25,396 bases of DNA from a virus. The stretch is taken from positions 1 to 25,396 of the IMG/VR virus record IMGVR_UViG_3300003323_000304. One strand, 5' to 3'. Every line of letters begins with the position of its first letter. Positions within the stretch are counted from its first letter, which is position 1. Under the pieces are notes generated by a model, which ran no database searches, was not told the origin of the DNA, and was given only the letters and a program-made list of their open reading frames with translations. Positions 15,132-22,371 of this stretch are shown in pieces. Position numbers and translations under genes: made by a program.

Positions 15132-18100
15132 ATGGCGACTGAGAACGAGAGAGTGCTCGCGGAAGCGGTCTACGAACTGCAGCGGCAGATGATCGCTCTC
15201 GGTGGCGCGCGGCAGCTCCCCTCGTCCACGTTCGACACCGGCGACGGCGTGCTCGGCATCATCGACGCCGCCGCCGCCGGTGCCGGCGCTGCCGCCGCGC
15301 TGCCGGCGATCGAGGAAGGCGTCGAGTACGGCGCCGGCTCGGTCGACGTCCTGCGGACCGAGATCGACGACCAGATGGACGGGCTCGACGACGTCCTGGA
15401 GGACGCCGCCTCGTCGCTCGCCGACGCCCGCGCCGACCTGGACGACGCGCAGGCCCTGATCGACGACAACTTCGAGCAGATGGGCGGCGACGTGCAGGCC
15501 GCGATCGTCGCCGCCGGCACCGCGGAGCAGTCCGCGGAGTACGCCCGCGACCTCGCCGAGCAGGCGGGCACCGACGCGTCGAACGCGAAGAGCCTCGCGC
15601 AGACCGCGCAGTCCGCCGCCGACGACGCGAACAGCGCCGCGCTCGCCGCGTCCGGGCTCGCGGCCGCGAAGGGCGAAGTCATCGTGCAGGTGTCGGCGCC
15701 GACCGGCTCCCGCGCGAACCCGGCGAACCTGTGGATCGACGTCACCCTCGACGCGAACGGGAAGCCGAAGAACACCCCGAACCGGTACAACACGACGACG
15801 TCGAAGTGGGAGCCGATCACCGACCAGAAGGTGATCGACGCCGCAGCGGTCGCCGCTGCAGCGCAATCCGCGGCCGCGACCGCGAAGAGCGCGGCCGACA
15901 CCGCCGACGCGAAGGCTGTCGCCGCGCAGGGGTCGGCGGACACCGCGCAGCAGACCGCGAACAACGCCGGACAGGCAGCCGCGGCCGCGCAGACCGCCGC
16001 TGACCAGGCGCGCACTGCCGCCGCTGTCGCTGCCGCGAAGGCCGTCTCGGTCGCCGCCGGTGTGCTCGTGAACGGCAGCGCGGAGTTCGACTTCGACTCG
16101 TGGGAAGCTGCCGGGAAGGGCACGATCGCCGTCCAGTCGACGAAGCGTCGCAGCGGCTCGAAGGCATGGCAGGTCGACCAGAACGGCGAGATCGTCCAGG
16201 GTTACTTCCCCGTGAAGGCCGGGGACACCTGGCGGTTCCGCGGGTGGTTCGCGGTCGACAACGCCGGCAACGTGTCCGGTCAGAACGGCGGGTTGCGCCT
16301 GCAGAAGTACAACGCCGCCGCCTCGTCTCCCGCGTGGTCCGACGCTGGGTCCTACAACCCGGGTAGCACCCCACGCGCCGACTTCACGATGGGCGAGGTG
16401 CTCTACACCGTGCCCGCGGACGTGACGCACCTCCGCGCACGCCTGGCGTTTGCGAACCCGGCCGGGATCCGGGTCTACTTCGACGACGTCGAGCTCGTGA
16501 ACGTCACCGACGCGAAGGCCGCGGCCGACGCCGCGGACACTGCGAAGGCAGCCGCGCAAGCCGCGCAGACGACAGCGGACCAGGCGAAGACCGCCGCGTC
16601 GAGCGCGCAGGGCGCCGCGGACGCCGCGCAGCGCACGGCCGACACTGCGAAGGCGAACGCGGCGACGGCGCAGACCGCGGCGGACAACGCGAACTCGCAG
16701 GCGCTCGCCGCTGCCGGCATCGCCAACGGCAAGGGGAAGGTGATCGTGCAGGTGTCGGCCCCGACCGGGGCGAATGCCGCGGCCGAGAACCTGTGGATCG
16801 ACATTTCGACGAACGCGTCCGGGGTGCCGAAGAACACCCCGAACCGCTGGAACTCGTCGACGTCGAAGTGGGAAGTCATCACCGACCAGAAGGTCGTCGA
16901 TGCTGCGGCCGCTGCGGCGACCGCGCAGAGCACGGCCGACACTGCGAAGGCGAACGCGGCGACCGCGCAGAGCACCGCGGACACGGCGAAGTCGAACGCG
17001 GCAGCGGCGCAGACCACGGCCGACCAGGCGAAGTCGGCGGCGGCGACCGCGCAGACCGCGGCCGACAACGCGAACTCGCAGGCGCTCACGGCGACGGGCC
17101 TCGCGAACGGCAAGGGGCGCGTGATCTACCAGGCGAGCGCACCCACGGGCACGAACGCGAACGCACAGAACCTGTGGATCCGGACGACCGATAACACGCC
17201 GTGGACGTACAACGGCAGCACGTGGGTGCAGGTCACGGACAAGACGGCGACCGACGCGGCGGCTGCGGCTGCTGCGGCGAACACCGCGGCGCAGAACGCG
17301 AAGGCGGCAGCCGACGCGGCGCAGGCCACGGCGAACGGTCGGCCGCTGATCCTGTTCTCGACGTCGGGTCCGTCCGGGAACGCGCCGACCGGGTCGACGT
17401 GGTTCCAGGTGAACACCGCGCAGTCGGTCGTCGGGCAGTGGCAGCAGACGGGCTCGGCGACGTCGCCCGTGTGGACGGCCCGGCCGATCACGTCCGAGGT
17501 GATCGCGAACCTGGACGTCGGGAAGCTCACCGCCGGGACGGCGGCGATCGCGACCGTCGTCGCGCAGAAGATCGCAGCGAGCACTGCCTCGTTCCAGACC
17601 GTGAACGTCGCGAACCTGTTCGTGACCTCGGGCGCGACGATGCAGCAGGCCGTGATCGACTACCTCTTCGCGAACGTCGTCATGGCGAAGAAGATCACCG
17701 CGGACATGATCGACGTCAACTCGCTGAACGGCGTCACGCTGACGGGGACCGTGATCCGGTCGGCGGCGTCCGGCCGACGGCTGGAGATCTTGCAGACCGA
17801 GGTCGTGTTCTACAACGACAACACCAGGGCCGGATCGATCCGAGGTGACTTCGGTCCGACCGGGTACGGCGGTCTGGTGCTCCGCATCGGCGATTGGTTG
17901 AGCGCCGGCCCGCTGGAGGCGCAGGGATCGAACACCGACCCGGCGTTCTACCAGACGACGCTGCTCAATCAGGGCGACTTCAACAACACCGGGACGATCC
18001 GAGCGAGCCGCGGCGGATCGAAGCCGAACGGCAAGGTGTCGCAGATGATCTCCGACGAGTTCGTTCTCGAATGGGGGAGTCCGCTCGACAACACCGGCGA

Positions 18101-18521
18101 GGGCCGGCGCCGGCGGGTCTTCGCGACCATCGACATGACGAACGGCATCGCGAAGGTCGACGCGGACGACTTCACAGTGAGAGGGACGTCGATCACCGCG
18201 GACACCGGGTGGAAGGACATTCCGGGCGTCCCGTCGACGATCAACTCGTTCGCGTACTACCGCGTGATCGGGAACCGGGTCTACCTCCGAGGTAGCTTCC
18301 AGCGTCCGAATCAAGCGCAGTTCGTGAACGGCTACACCCCCGTGGGGACCCTCCCCGCCGGCGCCCGCCCGTCGCAGTACATGCGCGTCGCGATCTCGAT
18401 GTACAACGGCATCACGGCGAACCTCATCATCGGCACCGACGGCTACATGCAGGTGGGCGCTTCGACCGGCGCCACCGCGGACACGGTCTACGTCGGCGGC
18501 GTCAACTTCCTGAACAACTAG
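15132..18521 (+). CDS. Large modular tail fibre / receptor-binding protein
   Basis: This 1129-aa protein has GGAGG upstream of the ATG. Domains in order: an attachment region (1-110) beginning MATENERVLAEAVYELQRQM; Ala-rich helical stalks; module A at about 178-238 (VQVSAPTG, NLWID, SKWEPITDQKV); a beta-sandwich about 311-461 resembling a carbohydrate-binding module (VNGSAEFDFDSWEAAGKG to VYFDDVELVNV); more stalk; module A copies at about 533-592 and 660-709, with a degenerate fourth at 736-783. The region about 784-930 (KKITADMIDVNSLNGVTLTG) is typical of siphophage tail-tip fibres. The final domain (about 1024-1129) reads FAYYRVIGNRVYLRGSF to LPAGARPSQY and resembles receptor-binding tips. 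It probably recognises a cell-wall glycan. Repeats inside it are listed separately. Confidence 0.88.
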   Translation: MATENERVLAEAVYELQRQMIALGGARQLPSSTFDTGDGVLGIIDAAAAGAGAAAALPAIEEGVEYGAGSVDVLRTEIDDQMDGLDDVLEDAASSLADARADLDDAQALIDDNFEQMGGDVQAAIVAAGTAEQSAEYARDLAEQAGTDASNAKSLAQTAQSAADDANSAALAASGLAAAKGEVIVQVSAPTGSRANPANLWIDVTLDANGKPKNTPNRYNTTTSKWEPITDQKVIDAAAVAAAAQSAAATAKSAADTADAKAVAAQGSADTAQQTANNAGQAAAAAQTAADQARTAAAVAAAKAVSVAAGVLVNGSAEFDFDSWEAAGKGTIAVQSTKRRSGSKAWQVDQNGEIVQGYFPVKAGDTWRFRGWFAVDNAGNVSGQNGGLRLQKYNAAASSPAWSDAGSYNPGSTPRADFTMGEVLYTVPADVTHLRARLAFANPAGIRVYFDDVELVNVTDAKAAADAADTAKAAAQAAQTTADQAKTAASSAQGAADAAQRTADTAKANAATAQTAADNANSQALAAAGIANGKGKVIVQVSAPTGANAAAENLWIDISTNASGVPKNTPNRWNSSTSKWEVITDQKVVDAAAAAATAQSTADTAKANAATAQSTADTAKSNAAAAQTTADQAKSAAATAQTAADNANSQALTATGLANGKGRVIYQASAPTGTNANAQNLWIRTTDNTPWTYNGSTWVQVTDKTATDAAAAAAAANTAAQNAKAAADAAQATANGRPLILFSTSGPSGNAPTGSTWFQVNTAQSVVGQWQQTGSATSPVWTARPITSEVIANLDVGKLTAGTAAIATVVAQKIAASTASFQTVNVANLFVTSGATMQQAVIDYLFANVVMAKKITADMIDVNSLNGVTLTGTVIRSAASGRRLEILQTEVVFYNDNTRAGSIRGDFGPTGYGGLVLRIGDWLSAGPLEAQGSNTDPAFYQTTLLNQGDFNNTGTIRASRGGSKPNGKVSQMISDEFVLEWGSPLDNTGEGRRRRVFATIDMTNGIAKVDADDFTVRGTSITADTGWKDIPGVPSTINSFAYYRVIGNRVYLRGSFQRPNQAQFVNGYTPVGTLPAGARPSQYMRVAISMYNGITANLIIGTDGYMQVGASTGATADTVYVGGVNFLNN
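16633..16666 (+). repeat. 34-bp perfect direct repeat in fibre gene, copy 1
   Basis: The 34 bases starting GCACGGCCGACACTGCGAAG recur identically at 16930-16963, 297 nt (99 codons) apart and in the same frame. They encode the stalk sequence TADTAKANAAT. Confidence 0.8.
16930..16963 (+). repeat. 34-bp perfect direct repeat in fibre gene, copy 2
   Basis: Second copy of the 34-bp stalk repeat at 16633-16666, identical throughout. A further 36-nt near-repeat with one mismatch links 16671-16706 to 17052-17087 (381 nt, 127 codons apart), also in frame. Confidence 0.8.
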
Positions 18522-18536
18522 CAGAAGGGCAACACC

Positions 18537-18917
18537 ATGACGGAGTTCCAGAAGCGCCCCGAGAAGGTCGAGGCGCTGCAGACCACCGACGAGAACCTCG
18601 ACGAAGCCGCGGCACTCGCCGGCGGGTGGGTCGGCGAGGACGGCACGCTGATGCTCCCGCTCTACGGCGAGGGCAGCGAGGTGCCGATCGAGACGGGGTG
18701 GTTCGTGTGGCACGACGCCTCCGGGCCGCGCGCGTGCGAGCCCGCGCAGTTCCTGGACGAGTGGGCGGAGGTCACCGACGGCCCGACGACCCGGCAGCGC
18801 GTCGAGTCGCTCGAAGCTCGCATCGAGGCGGTCGCCGAGCAGGCAGCCGCCGCGGAGCGAACCGCGGTCGAAGCGGCGGGGGCCGCGGCCGCGGCGGCGG
18901 CGGGAGCTACCTCGTGA
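18537..18917 (+). CDS. Small conserved phage protein preceding endolysin
   Basis: This 126-aa protein begins MTEFQKRPEKVEALQTTDEN and continues GGWVGEDGTLMLP, then ETGWFVWHDASGPRACEPAQ followed by FLDEWAEV. This is the layout of a widespread small phage protein with an N-terminal RP-x-x-VEA strand, a central GDW-like strand and a final KPDIF-x-x-TYEPV-like strand. Here the usual lysine-proline motif has become CEPAQF. It has an added C-terminal helix (about 88-126) that is Glu/Ala-rich and coiled-coil-like. The function of the family is not established as far as I know. An AGAAGGG site lies upstream, and the stop overlaps the endolysin start (GTGA), so the two are translationally coupled. Confidence 0.8.
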   Translation: MTEFQKRPEKVEALQTTDENLDEAAALAGGWVGEDGTLMLPLYGEGSEVPIETGWFVWHDASGPRACEPAQFLDEWAEVTDGPTTRQRVESLEARIEAVAEQAAAAERTAVEAAGAAAAAAAGATS

Positions 18918-19774
18918 GCCTCGCGCGGAAGACCGCGCAGGCCGCGCTGAACTACGCGCTCTCGCTCGTCGGCCGGTCCCGGAAGCTCGGGAACGCCGTG
19001 TGGACGAACTCGGCAGTGATCGACGACTGCGCGAGGTTCTGCTCGCACGTGCTCTTCGGGGGGAACCCCGGCCCGATCTCGTGGGTCGACACGTTCAAGA
19101 CCGCCGGCGACGGTAGCTACCACCGCGGGAAGGCGGGCCTGCAGCCGGGCGACGTCGTCCTGTTCGACTGGGAGGGGAACGGCGTCGGGAACCACGTCGA
19201 GTTCTGTCTCACCTCGCCGAGCTCGACCGGCGCGTTCACGACCGTGGGCGCGAACGGATCCGACACGGTCGCCGTGAAGGTCCGGAACCGGAACGGCTAC
19301 GTGCTCGGCTACTTCCGCCCCGCCTGGGGATCCGCATCACCGACCCCGGGGCAGCCGCAGCCGGGAACCGACAAGGAAGGCACCACCGTGACCGCGAACA
19401 TGTACAAGCGTCCCGACGGGACCGTGAACCTGATCGACCCGAACGGCGTCCAGGACTGGCACGTCCCGAACACCGATTACGTGAACCTGATCGGGTCGCT
19501 CGGGATCACCGCGCAGAAGACCCCGAAGAGCGTCCCGGCGAACGTGTTCTCGTTCCTGCAGACGCTCGCCGGGCAGAACCGCGCGGCGATCGCCGCCGCG
19601 GTCTGGGACCGGTCGCTCTCCGGGAGCAACGGCTCGCACAAGGCGGGCGAGCGCCTCGTCGGCGCCGACACGAAGGCGGGCACCGCGAAGGTGACCATCG
19701 ACGCGAAGGCGACCGACACCATCGCGGCGGGCGTGTTCTCGCGCATCGCCGCCCTGTTCACCTCGAAGAAGTAG
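18914..19774 (+). CDS. Endolysin with CHAP domain
   Basis: This 286-aa protein uses a GTG start overlapping the preceding stop, with GGGAG 7 nt upstream. CHAP domains are cysteine amidases/endopeptidases that cut peptidoglycan at lysis. Catalytic residues are visible: Cys39 in IDDCARFCSHVLFG and His94 in VGNHVEFCL, with Glu96 as possible third residue; the LQPGDVVLFDWEG strand between them is typical. A Pro/Gly linker (about 139-158) leads to a C-terminal region (159-286) with VNLIDPNGVQDWHVPNTDYV and then AVWDRSLSGSNGSHKAGERL, presumably cell-wall binding or multimerising. It lacks a signal peptide, so release depends on a holin, and membrane-protein genes follow. An in-frame internal start at the linker is annotated separately. 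Confidence 0.9.
   Translation: MSLARKTAQAALNYALSLVGRSRKLGNAVWTNSAVIDDCARFCSHVLFGGNPGPISWVDTFKTAGDGSYHRGKAGLQPGDVVLFDWEGNGVGNHVEFCLTSPSSTGAFTTVGANGSDTVAVKVRNRNGYVLGYFRPAWGSASPTPGQPQPGTDKEGTTVTANMYKRPDGTVNLIDPNGVQDWHVPNTDYVNLIGSLGITAQKTPKSVPANVFSFLQTLAGQNRAAIAAAVWDRSLSGSNGSHKAGERLVGADTKAGTAKVTIDAKATDTIAAGVFSRIAALFTSKK
19373..19390 (+). promoter_or_regulatory. Candidate internal ribosome binding site and start in endolysin
   Basis: AAGGAAGG (19373-19380) precedes an in-frame GTG at 19388 by 7 nt, exactly at the linker between the CHAP domain and the C-terminal region. Initiation here would give a free 128-aa C-terminal domain (19388-19774) beginning M-TANMYKRPDGT. The site is stronger than the one in front of the full-length start. 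Confidence 0.55.
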
Positions 19775-19787
19775 GGAAGGTCCAGAC

Positions 19788-20234
19788 ATGGCCGAGCAGA
19801 ACACCACCGCCTACCAGCTCGGGCGGATCCGGAAGGCGATCGTCGCCGGCGCTGCCGCGGGCGCCGCAGCCGTGTGGGCGCTCGTCGCGCCGCCGTTCAC
19901 CGGCGGCACGAGCGTGACGGGCATCCTCGCCGACGGCAAGATCGACGCGAACGAGGTCGGGACGTGCATCGGGACGTTCTTCGTCGTCGGCGTCCCCGCC
20001 GGCTACCTCGCGTGGCAGACGCCGAACAAGCCGGCGCGACACGAGTCCCCGGACGTCGCGACCGCCGCCGCGCAGGTCGAGGTGCAGAACCTCGCGCTGC
20101 CGGAGATCACCGCCGCCGACGTCGAGCTCGTGTCCGAGGACGCGCCGACCGACGCCTTCCTGCCTGACCCCGGCGAGTCCGCCGCGGGCGTGCCGACGAA
20201 GGACGGCGACGGGCGCGGACGGCACGAGGCATGA
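19788..20234 (+). CDS. Holin-like membrane protein (two TM)
   Basis: This 148-aa protein follows the endolysin by 13 nt, with GGGAAGG before the ATG. Residues 17-37 (AIVAGAAAGAAAVWALVAPP) and 57-76 (VGTCIGTFFVVGVPAGYLAW) are hydrophobic spans; the loop between carries Asp and Lys. The C-terminal half is hydrophilic and acidic (AADVELVSEDAPTDAFLPD), probably cytoplasmic. Size, two spans and position beside the endolysin fit a class II-type holin, which opens the membrane for endolysin release. The sequence alone cannot separate holin from other small membrane proteins. The stop overlaps the next ATG (ATGA). Confidence 0.75.
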   Translation: MAEQNTTAYQLGRIRKAIVAGAAAGAAAVWALVAPPFTGGTSVTGILADGKIDANEVGTCIGTFFVVGVPAGYLAWQTPNKPARHESPDVATAAAQVEVQNLALPEITAADVELVSEDAPTDAFLPDPGESAAGVPTKDGDGRGRHEA

Positions 20235-20704
20235 AGCGGATCCGGCGCCAGATCGCACGCGTGATCGCCGCGTCGATCTGGCGACCGGACGCCGTCGGGG
20301 CGAAGGACAAGCGCCTGTCGTCGATGCTGCAGGGCTACCTGCCGCGGTTCTACTTCGCGTGCGTGCTCTTCGGTCTGCTCGGCGCGATCGGGGGGATCCC
20401 GGCGCTGCGCGACACCTTCGGCGAGGACTTCGCGACGACGCTCGGGCTCGCGATCGCGATCACCGCGGCAGCCGCTGGCGCCGGCGAAGCGTTCCCCGAA
20501 CGTCTCTGGCGGTTCGAGTTCTTCGGCGCCGCCACGCTGTCCGGCCTGATCGTGCTCTACGCGGCCGCGGTCGTGCTCGCCGGGCTGTTCGCCGGCGACC
20601 CGGGCCGGGCGGCGGTCGGCGCGGCGATCTACGCGATGCAGATCCTCCCGCAGTGGCGCTTCCGCGACGTGCGAGCAGACCGGGAGGTGAACGGCTGGCG
20701 ATGA
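20231..20704 (+). CDS. Membrane protein (about four TM), holin candidate
   Basis: This 157-aa protein is coupled to the previous gene through an ATGA overlap. A basic N-terminus (MKRIRRQIARVIAASIWRPD) precedes hydrophobic segments at about residues 40-59 (FYFACVLFGLLGAIGGIPAL), 68-88, 96-120 (GAATLSGLIVLYAAAVVLAG) and 125-141. Charged residues at the ends suggest a compact four-span bundle. It could be a second holin or an antiholin, or a lysis accessory protein. I do not recognise the family precisely. Position within the lysis cassette is the main evidence. Confidence 0.7.
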   Translation: MKRIRRQIARVIAASIWRPDAVGAKDKRLSSMLQGYLPRFYFACVLFGLLGAIGGIPALRDTFGEDFATTLGLAIAITAAAAGAGEAFPERLWRFEFFGAATLSGLIVLYAAAVVLAGLFAGDPGRAAVGAAIYAMQILPQWRFRDVRADREVNGWR

Positions 20705-21213
20705 TCTTCGAGAACGGGATCGATCAGGGCACGGCGTCCGTGATCGGCGCGATCCTCGTCTTCGCGGGGGTCGTCGTCACCACCCGGCGCGCAAGCCGGG
20801 AGAGCAAGGACAAGGCCGAAGAGCAGAAGGAGGCGCAGGCGCAGGTCGTCGCAGAGGCGCTCCCGTTCGCGGAGAACCTCGACCTGACGAAGTACATCCG
20901 AGACGAGGTCCGAGAGGGGGTCCGGGTCGAGACAGAGCAGCTCCGGGCCGATCGCGATCAGGATCGTGCCGAACTCAACGACATGAAGAAGATCCTCGTC
21001 AACGCGTACGACCGGGTGGACCGGCTGCGGCACGGGTTCCTGCAGCACGTCGACAACGTGCGGCGGCAGTGGGGCCGGGCGGAACAGCCGCCGCCCGTCG
21101 CGCCGCACATGATGGAGCTACTAGAGGACTCGGACGGGGACACCTGGACTCGGATCCGGATCCAGCAGCTCCGCGAGAGCGTGCCCGACGACGACAACGA
21201 GAGCTACGGCTGA
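20701..21213 (+). CDS. Single-TM coiled-coil membrane protein in lysis cassette
   Basis: This 170-aa protein starts at the ATG overlapping the previous stop. Residues about 11-29 (SVIGAILVFAGVVVTTRRAS) form one membrane span near the N-terminus. Residues 30-125 are highly charged and helical (KAEEQKEAQAQVVAEA, VETEQLRADRDQDRAEL), and the C-terminus is acidic. This layout resembles the i-spanin-like or accessory membrane proteins found at the end of lysis cassettes in actinophages, but no outer-membrane partner is visible and the topology is unproven. It is the last gene before the strong terminator at 21221. Confidence 0.72.
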   Translation: MIFENGIDQGTASVIGAILVFAGVVVTTRRASRESKDKAEEQKEAQAQVVAEALPFAENLDLTKYIRDEVREGVRVETEQLRADRDQDRAELNDMKKILVNAYDRVDRLRHGFLQHVDNVRRQWGRAEQPPPVAPHMMELLEDSDGDTWTRIRIQQLRESVPDDDNESYG

Positions 21214-21220
21214 ACACGAG

Positions 21221-21263
21221 AACGCCCCCCGGGGATCCGCTTGGATCCTCGGGGGGCGTTTTT
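21221..21263 (+). terminator. Strong intrinsic terminator of late operon
   Basis: An 18-bp stem with one G-T wobble pairs 21221-21238 (AACGCCCCCCGGGGATCC) with 21243-21260, around a GCTT loop. A run of five T's (21259-21263) follows on the + strand. It begins 8 nt after the last lysis-cassette stop codon. The reverse direction lacks a good T-run, so it mainly ends + strand transcription, although it may slow transcription from the converging minus-strand genes. Confidence 0.92.
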
Positions 21264-21287
21264 CGTCGTCTGCGGGCCTAACAGGTG

Positions 21288-21313
21288 CCCGGACGGATCA
21301 TCGGCCGTCCGGG
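21288..21313 (-). terminator. Hairpin over the 3' end of the surface protein gene
   Basis: CCCGGACGG (21288-21296) and CCGTCCGGG (21305-21313) form a perfect 9-bp stem with an 8-nt loop that spans the stop codon of the minus-strand gene. There is no T-run beyond it in the minus direction, so it may be only a 3' end stabiliser or weak terminator. Confidence 0.4.
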
Positions 21314-22335
21314 GTGCTGTTCGCCCGGGAGCGGGCCGCACGGCGCCGCACGAGCACGATCCCGCCGGACGCCATGAGTGCGAGCGCGATCAGAGCGGGC
21401 CAGAGCAGGTCGTCGGCGCCCGTGAAGGCGAGTTCACGGCTGCCGTTCGAGGTGTCGGCCGCGACCGGCGCCTTGGAACTGGGGCCGGAGGGCGTATTCG
21501 TAGCAGGCGTGTCCGTGGGCGACGGGACCGTCGGGGTCGACGCCGAGGGCGCGGGCGTAGAGGACGCGGGCGGCGTCGTCCCGGCCGTCGGGCTCGGCGA
21601 ACCCGGCGCGGGGGTCGTCGGAGCGTCGGACGGTTCGGGGGTGGTCGGCTCGCCAGAGGGCGGCGTCGTGCTCGGCTCGTCGGTGGGTGTCGGCGTCGAT
21701 GGGGTGCCTCCCGGGGTGGGCTCGTCGGTCGGGGTCGGGGTGGTCGGCTCGTCGGTGGGCGTCGGCGTCGGCTCGCAGCTCGCGCGCTCCGCGTCGGTCA
21801 GCGGCCGCGTCGAGTAGACGAAGGTCAGCGCCGGGTTGTTCTCGTCCACGAAGTCCCACGAGTTCGTCTCGGCGTTGTAGTAGCTGGTCCACAGGTAGTG
21901 GACGGTCGACACCTTGACGACGCCCGCCGAGCACTGCGGGTCGCCCTCGTGCACGACGACCTTCGTCCGGTCGGCAGGCTTCGGCGGCTTGACCGGCGTC
22001 GTCGGCTCCGGCTCCGGTGCCGGCGTCTCGACAGGGGTCGTCGGCTCCGGCTCGGGCGCGGGCGTCTCGACCGGCGTCGTCGGCTCGGGCTCCGGGGTGA
22101 CGACGGGCGTCGTCGGCTCCGGCTTCGGCGCGCACTCGCCGAGCTTGTCGCCGTGCTTCACGTGCGCCTTCGCCGCCGCGGCGTCGACCGTGATCGTGTG
22201 GCCGTTGTGGCAGAGCGTCACGGGCGTGTGCCCGTGGCCGTGTCCGCCCGTCGCGTACGCGGGTCCGGTGACCCCGCCGCTGACGACGAGCGCGAGGCCG
22301 AGCCCCGCGATCGTCGCGATCGTCCGCTTTCGCAT
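21298..22335 (-). CDS. Secreted LAxTG sortase-anchored surface protein
   Basis: This 345-aa protein has a signal peptide (basic MRKR, hydrophobic TIATIAGLGLALVVSGGVTG, likely cut after PAYA) and a C-terminal sorting signal: LAFTG at residues 302-306, a hydrophobic span (LLWPALIALALMASGGIVLV) and a basic RRRAARSR tail. LAxTG is the recognition motif of class E sortases of high-GC Actinobacteria. After the signal peptide is a Cys-containing domain (VTLCHNGHTITVDAAAAKAH ending GECAP), then PEPTTPVETPA repeats, then a second Cys domain (QCSAGVVKVSTVHYLWTSYY to ERASC), then Pro/Thr/Ser/Asp-rich wall-spanning repeats. It is a host-type surface protein on the strand opposite to the structural genes. 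The SD AAGGGAA lies 5 nt before the ATG. Function is unknown; receptor masking, adhesion or lysogenic conversion are inferences. Confidence 0.88.
   Translation of the reverse strand: MRKRTIATIAGLGLALVVSGGVTGPAYATGGHGHGHTPVTLCHNGHTITVDAAAAKAHVKHGDKLGECAPKPEPTTPVVTPEPEPTTPVETPAPEPEPTTPVETPAPEPEPTTPVKPPKPADRTKVVVHEGDPQCSAGVVKVSTVHYLWTSYYNAETNSWDFVDENNPALTFVYSTRPLTDAERASCEPTPTPTDEPTTPTPTDEPTPGGTPSTPTPTDEPSTTPPSGEPTTPEPSDAPTTPAPGSPSPTAGTTPPASSTPAPSASTPTVPSPTDTPATNTPSGPSSKAPVAADTSNGSRELAFTGADDLLWPALIALALMASGGIVLVRRRAARSRANSTPDGR
21998..22120 (-). repeat. Tandem repeats in surface protein gene (PEPEPTTPVETPA-like)
   Basis: GTCGTCGGCTCCGGCT-like units recur at 21998, 22037, 22076 and 22109 (periods 39, 39 and 33 nt, all multiples of three). 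They encode 13-residue and 11-residue Pro/Glu/Thr units between the two cysteine-containing domains. A further TPTDEP-rich repeat region lies at about 21640-21780. Confidence 0.75.
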
Positions 22336-22365
22336 GGAAGTTCCCTTCGGTGTGTCGAGCCGTGC

Positions 22366-22371
22366 AGGATA
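22366..22371 (-). promoter_or_regulatory. Possible -10 element of surface protein gene
   Basis: On the minus strand TATCCT (TAnnnT, the actinobacterial -10 pattern) lies about 30 nt before the ATG at 22335. No good -35 hexamer is found at 16-19 nt spacing. The 93-nt gap between the gene and its upstream neighbour gives room for an independent promoter. Confidence 0.35.

Larger units (their letters stand above)
15664..17460 (+). repeat. Fourfold repeated globular module in the tail fibre
   Basis: Copies lie at about 15664-15840, 16729-16905, 17110-17255 and (degenerate) 17338-17480. Each begins with a Gly-Lys-Gly-like turn and V(I)-x-Q-VSAPTG, followed by NLWID and a SKWE/STWVQ strand leading into ITDQKV or similar. 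Alanine-rich stalks separate the copies. Confidence 0.72.

Noticed and set aside
15105-18713. A 1202-codon open frame antisense to the tail fibre
   Set aside because: Shadow frame with Arg/Val/Leu repeats mirroring the alanine-rich stalk codons; no ribosome binding site or family pattern.
20511-20528. GGTTCGAGTTC, similar to a tRNA T-arm
   Set aside because: It lies inside a membrane protein gene and there is no matching acceptor stem or anticodon arm nearby.
21314-21817. Plus-strand Gly/Val/Ser open frame opposite the surface protein
   Set aside because: Antisense of the Pro/Thr repeats; the minus-strand protein has a signal peptide and a sorting signal, which decide the true strand.
21998-22120. 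Regularly spaced repeats resembling a CRISPR array
   Set aside because: Units are contiguous, in-frame and encode Pro/Glu/Thr repeats; there are no unique spacers.
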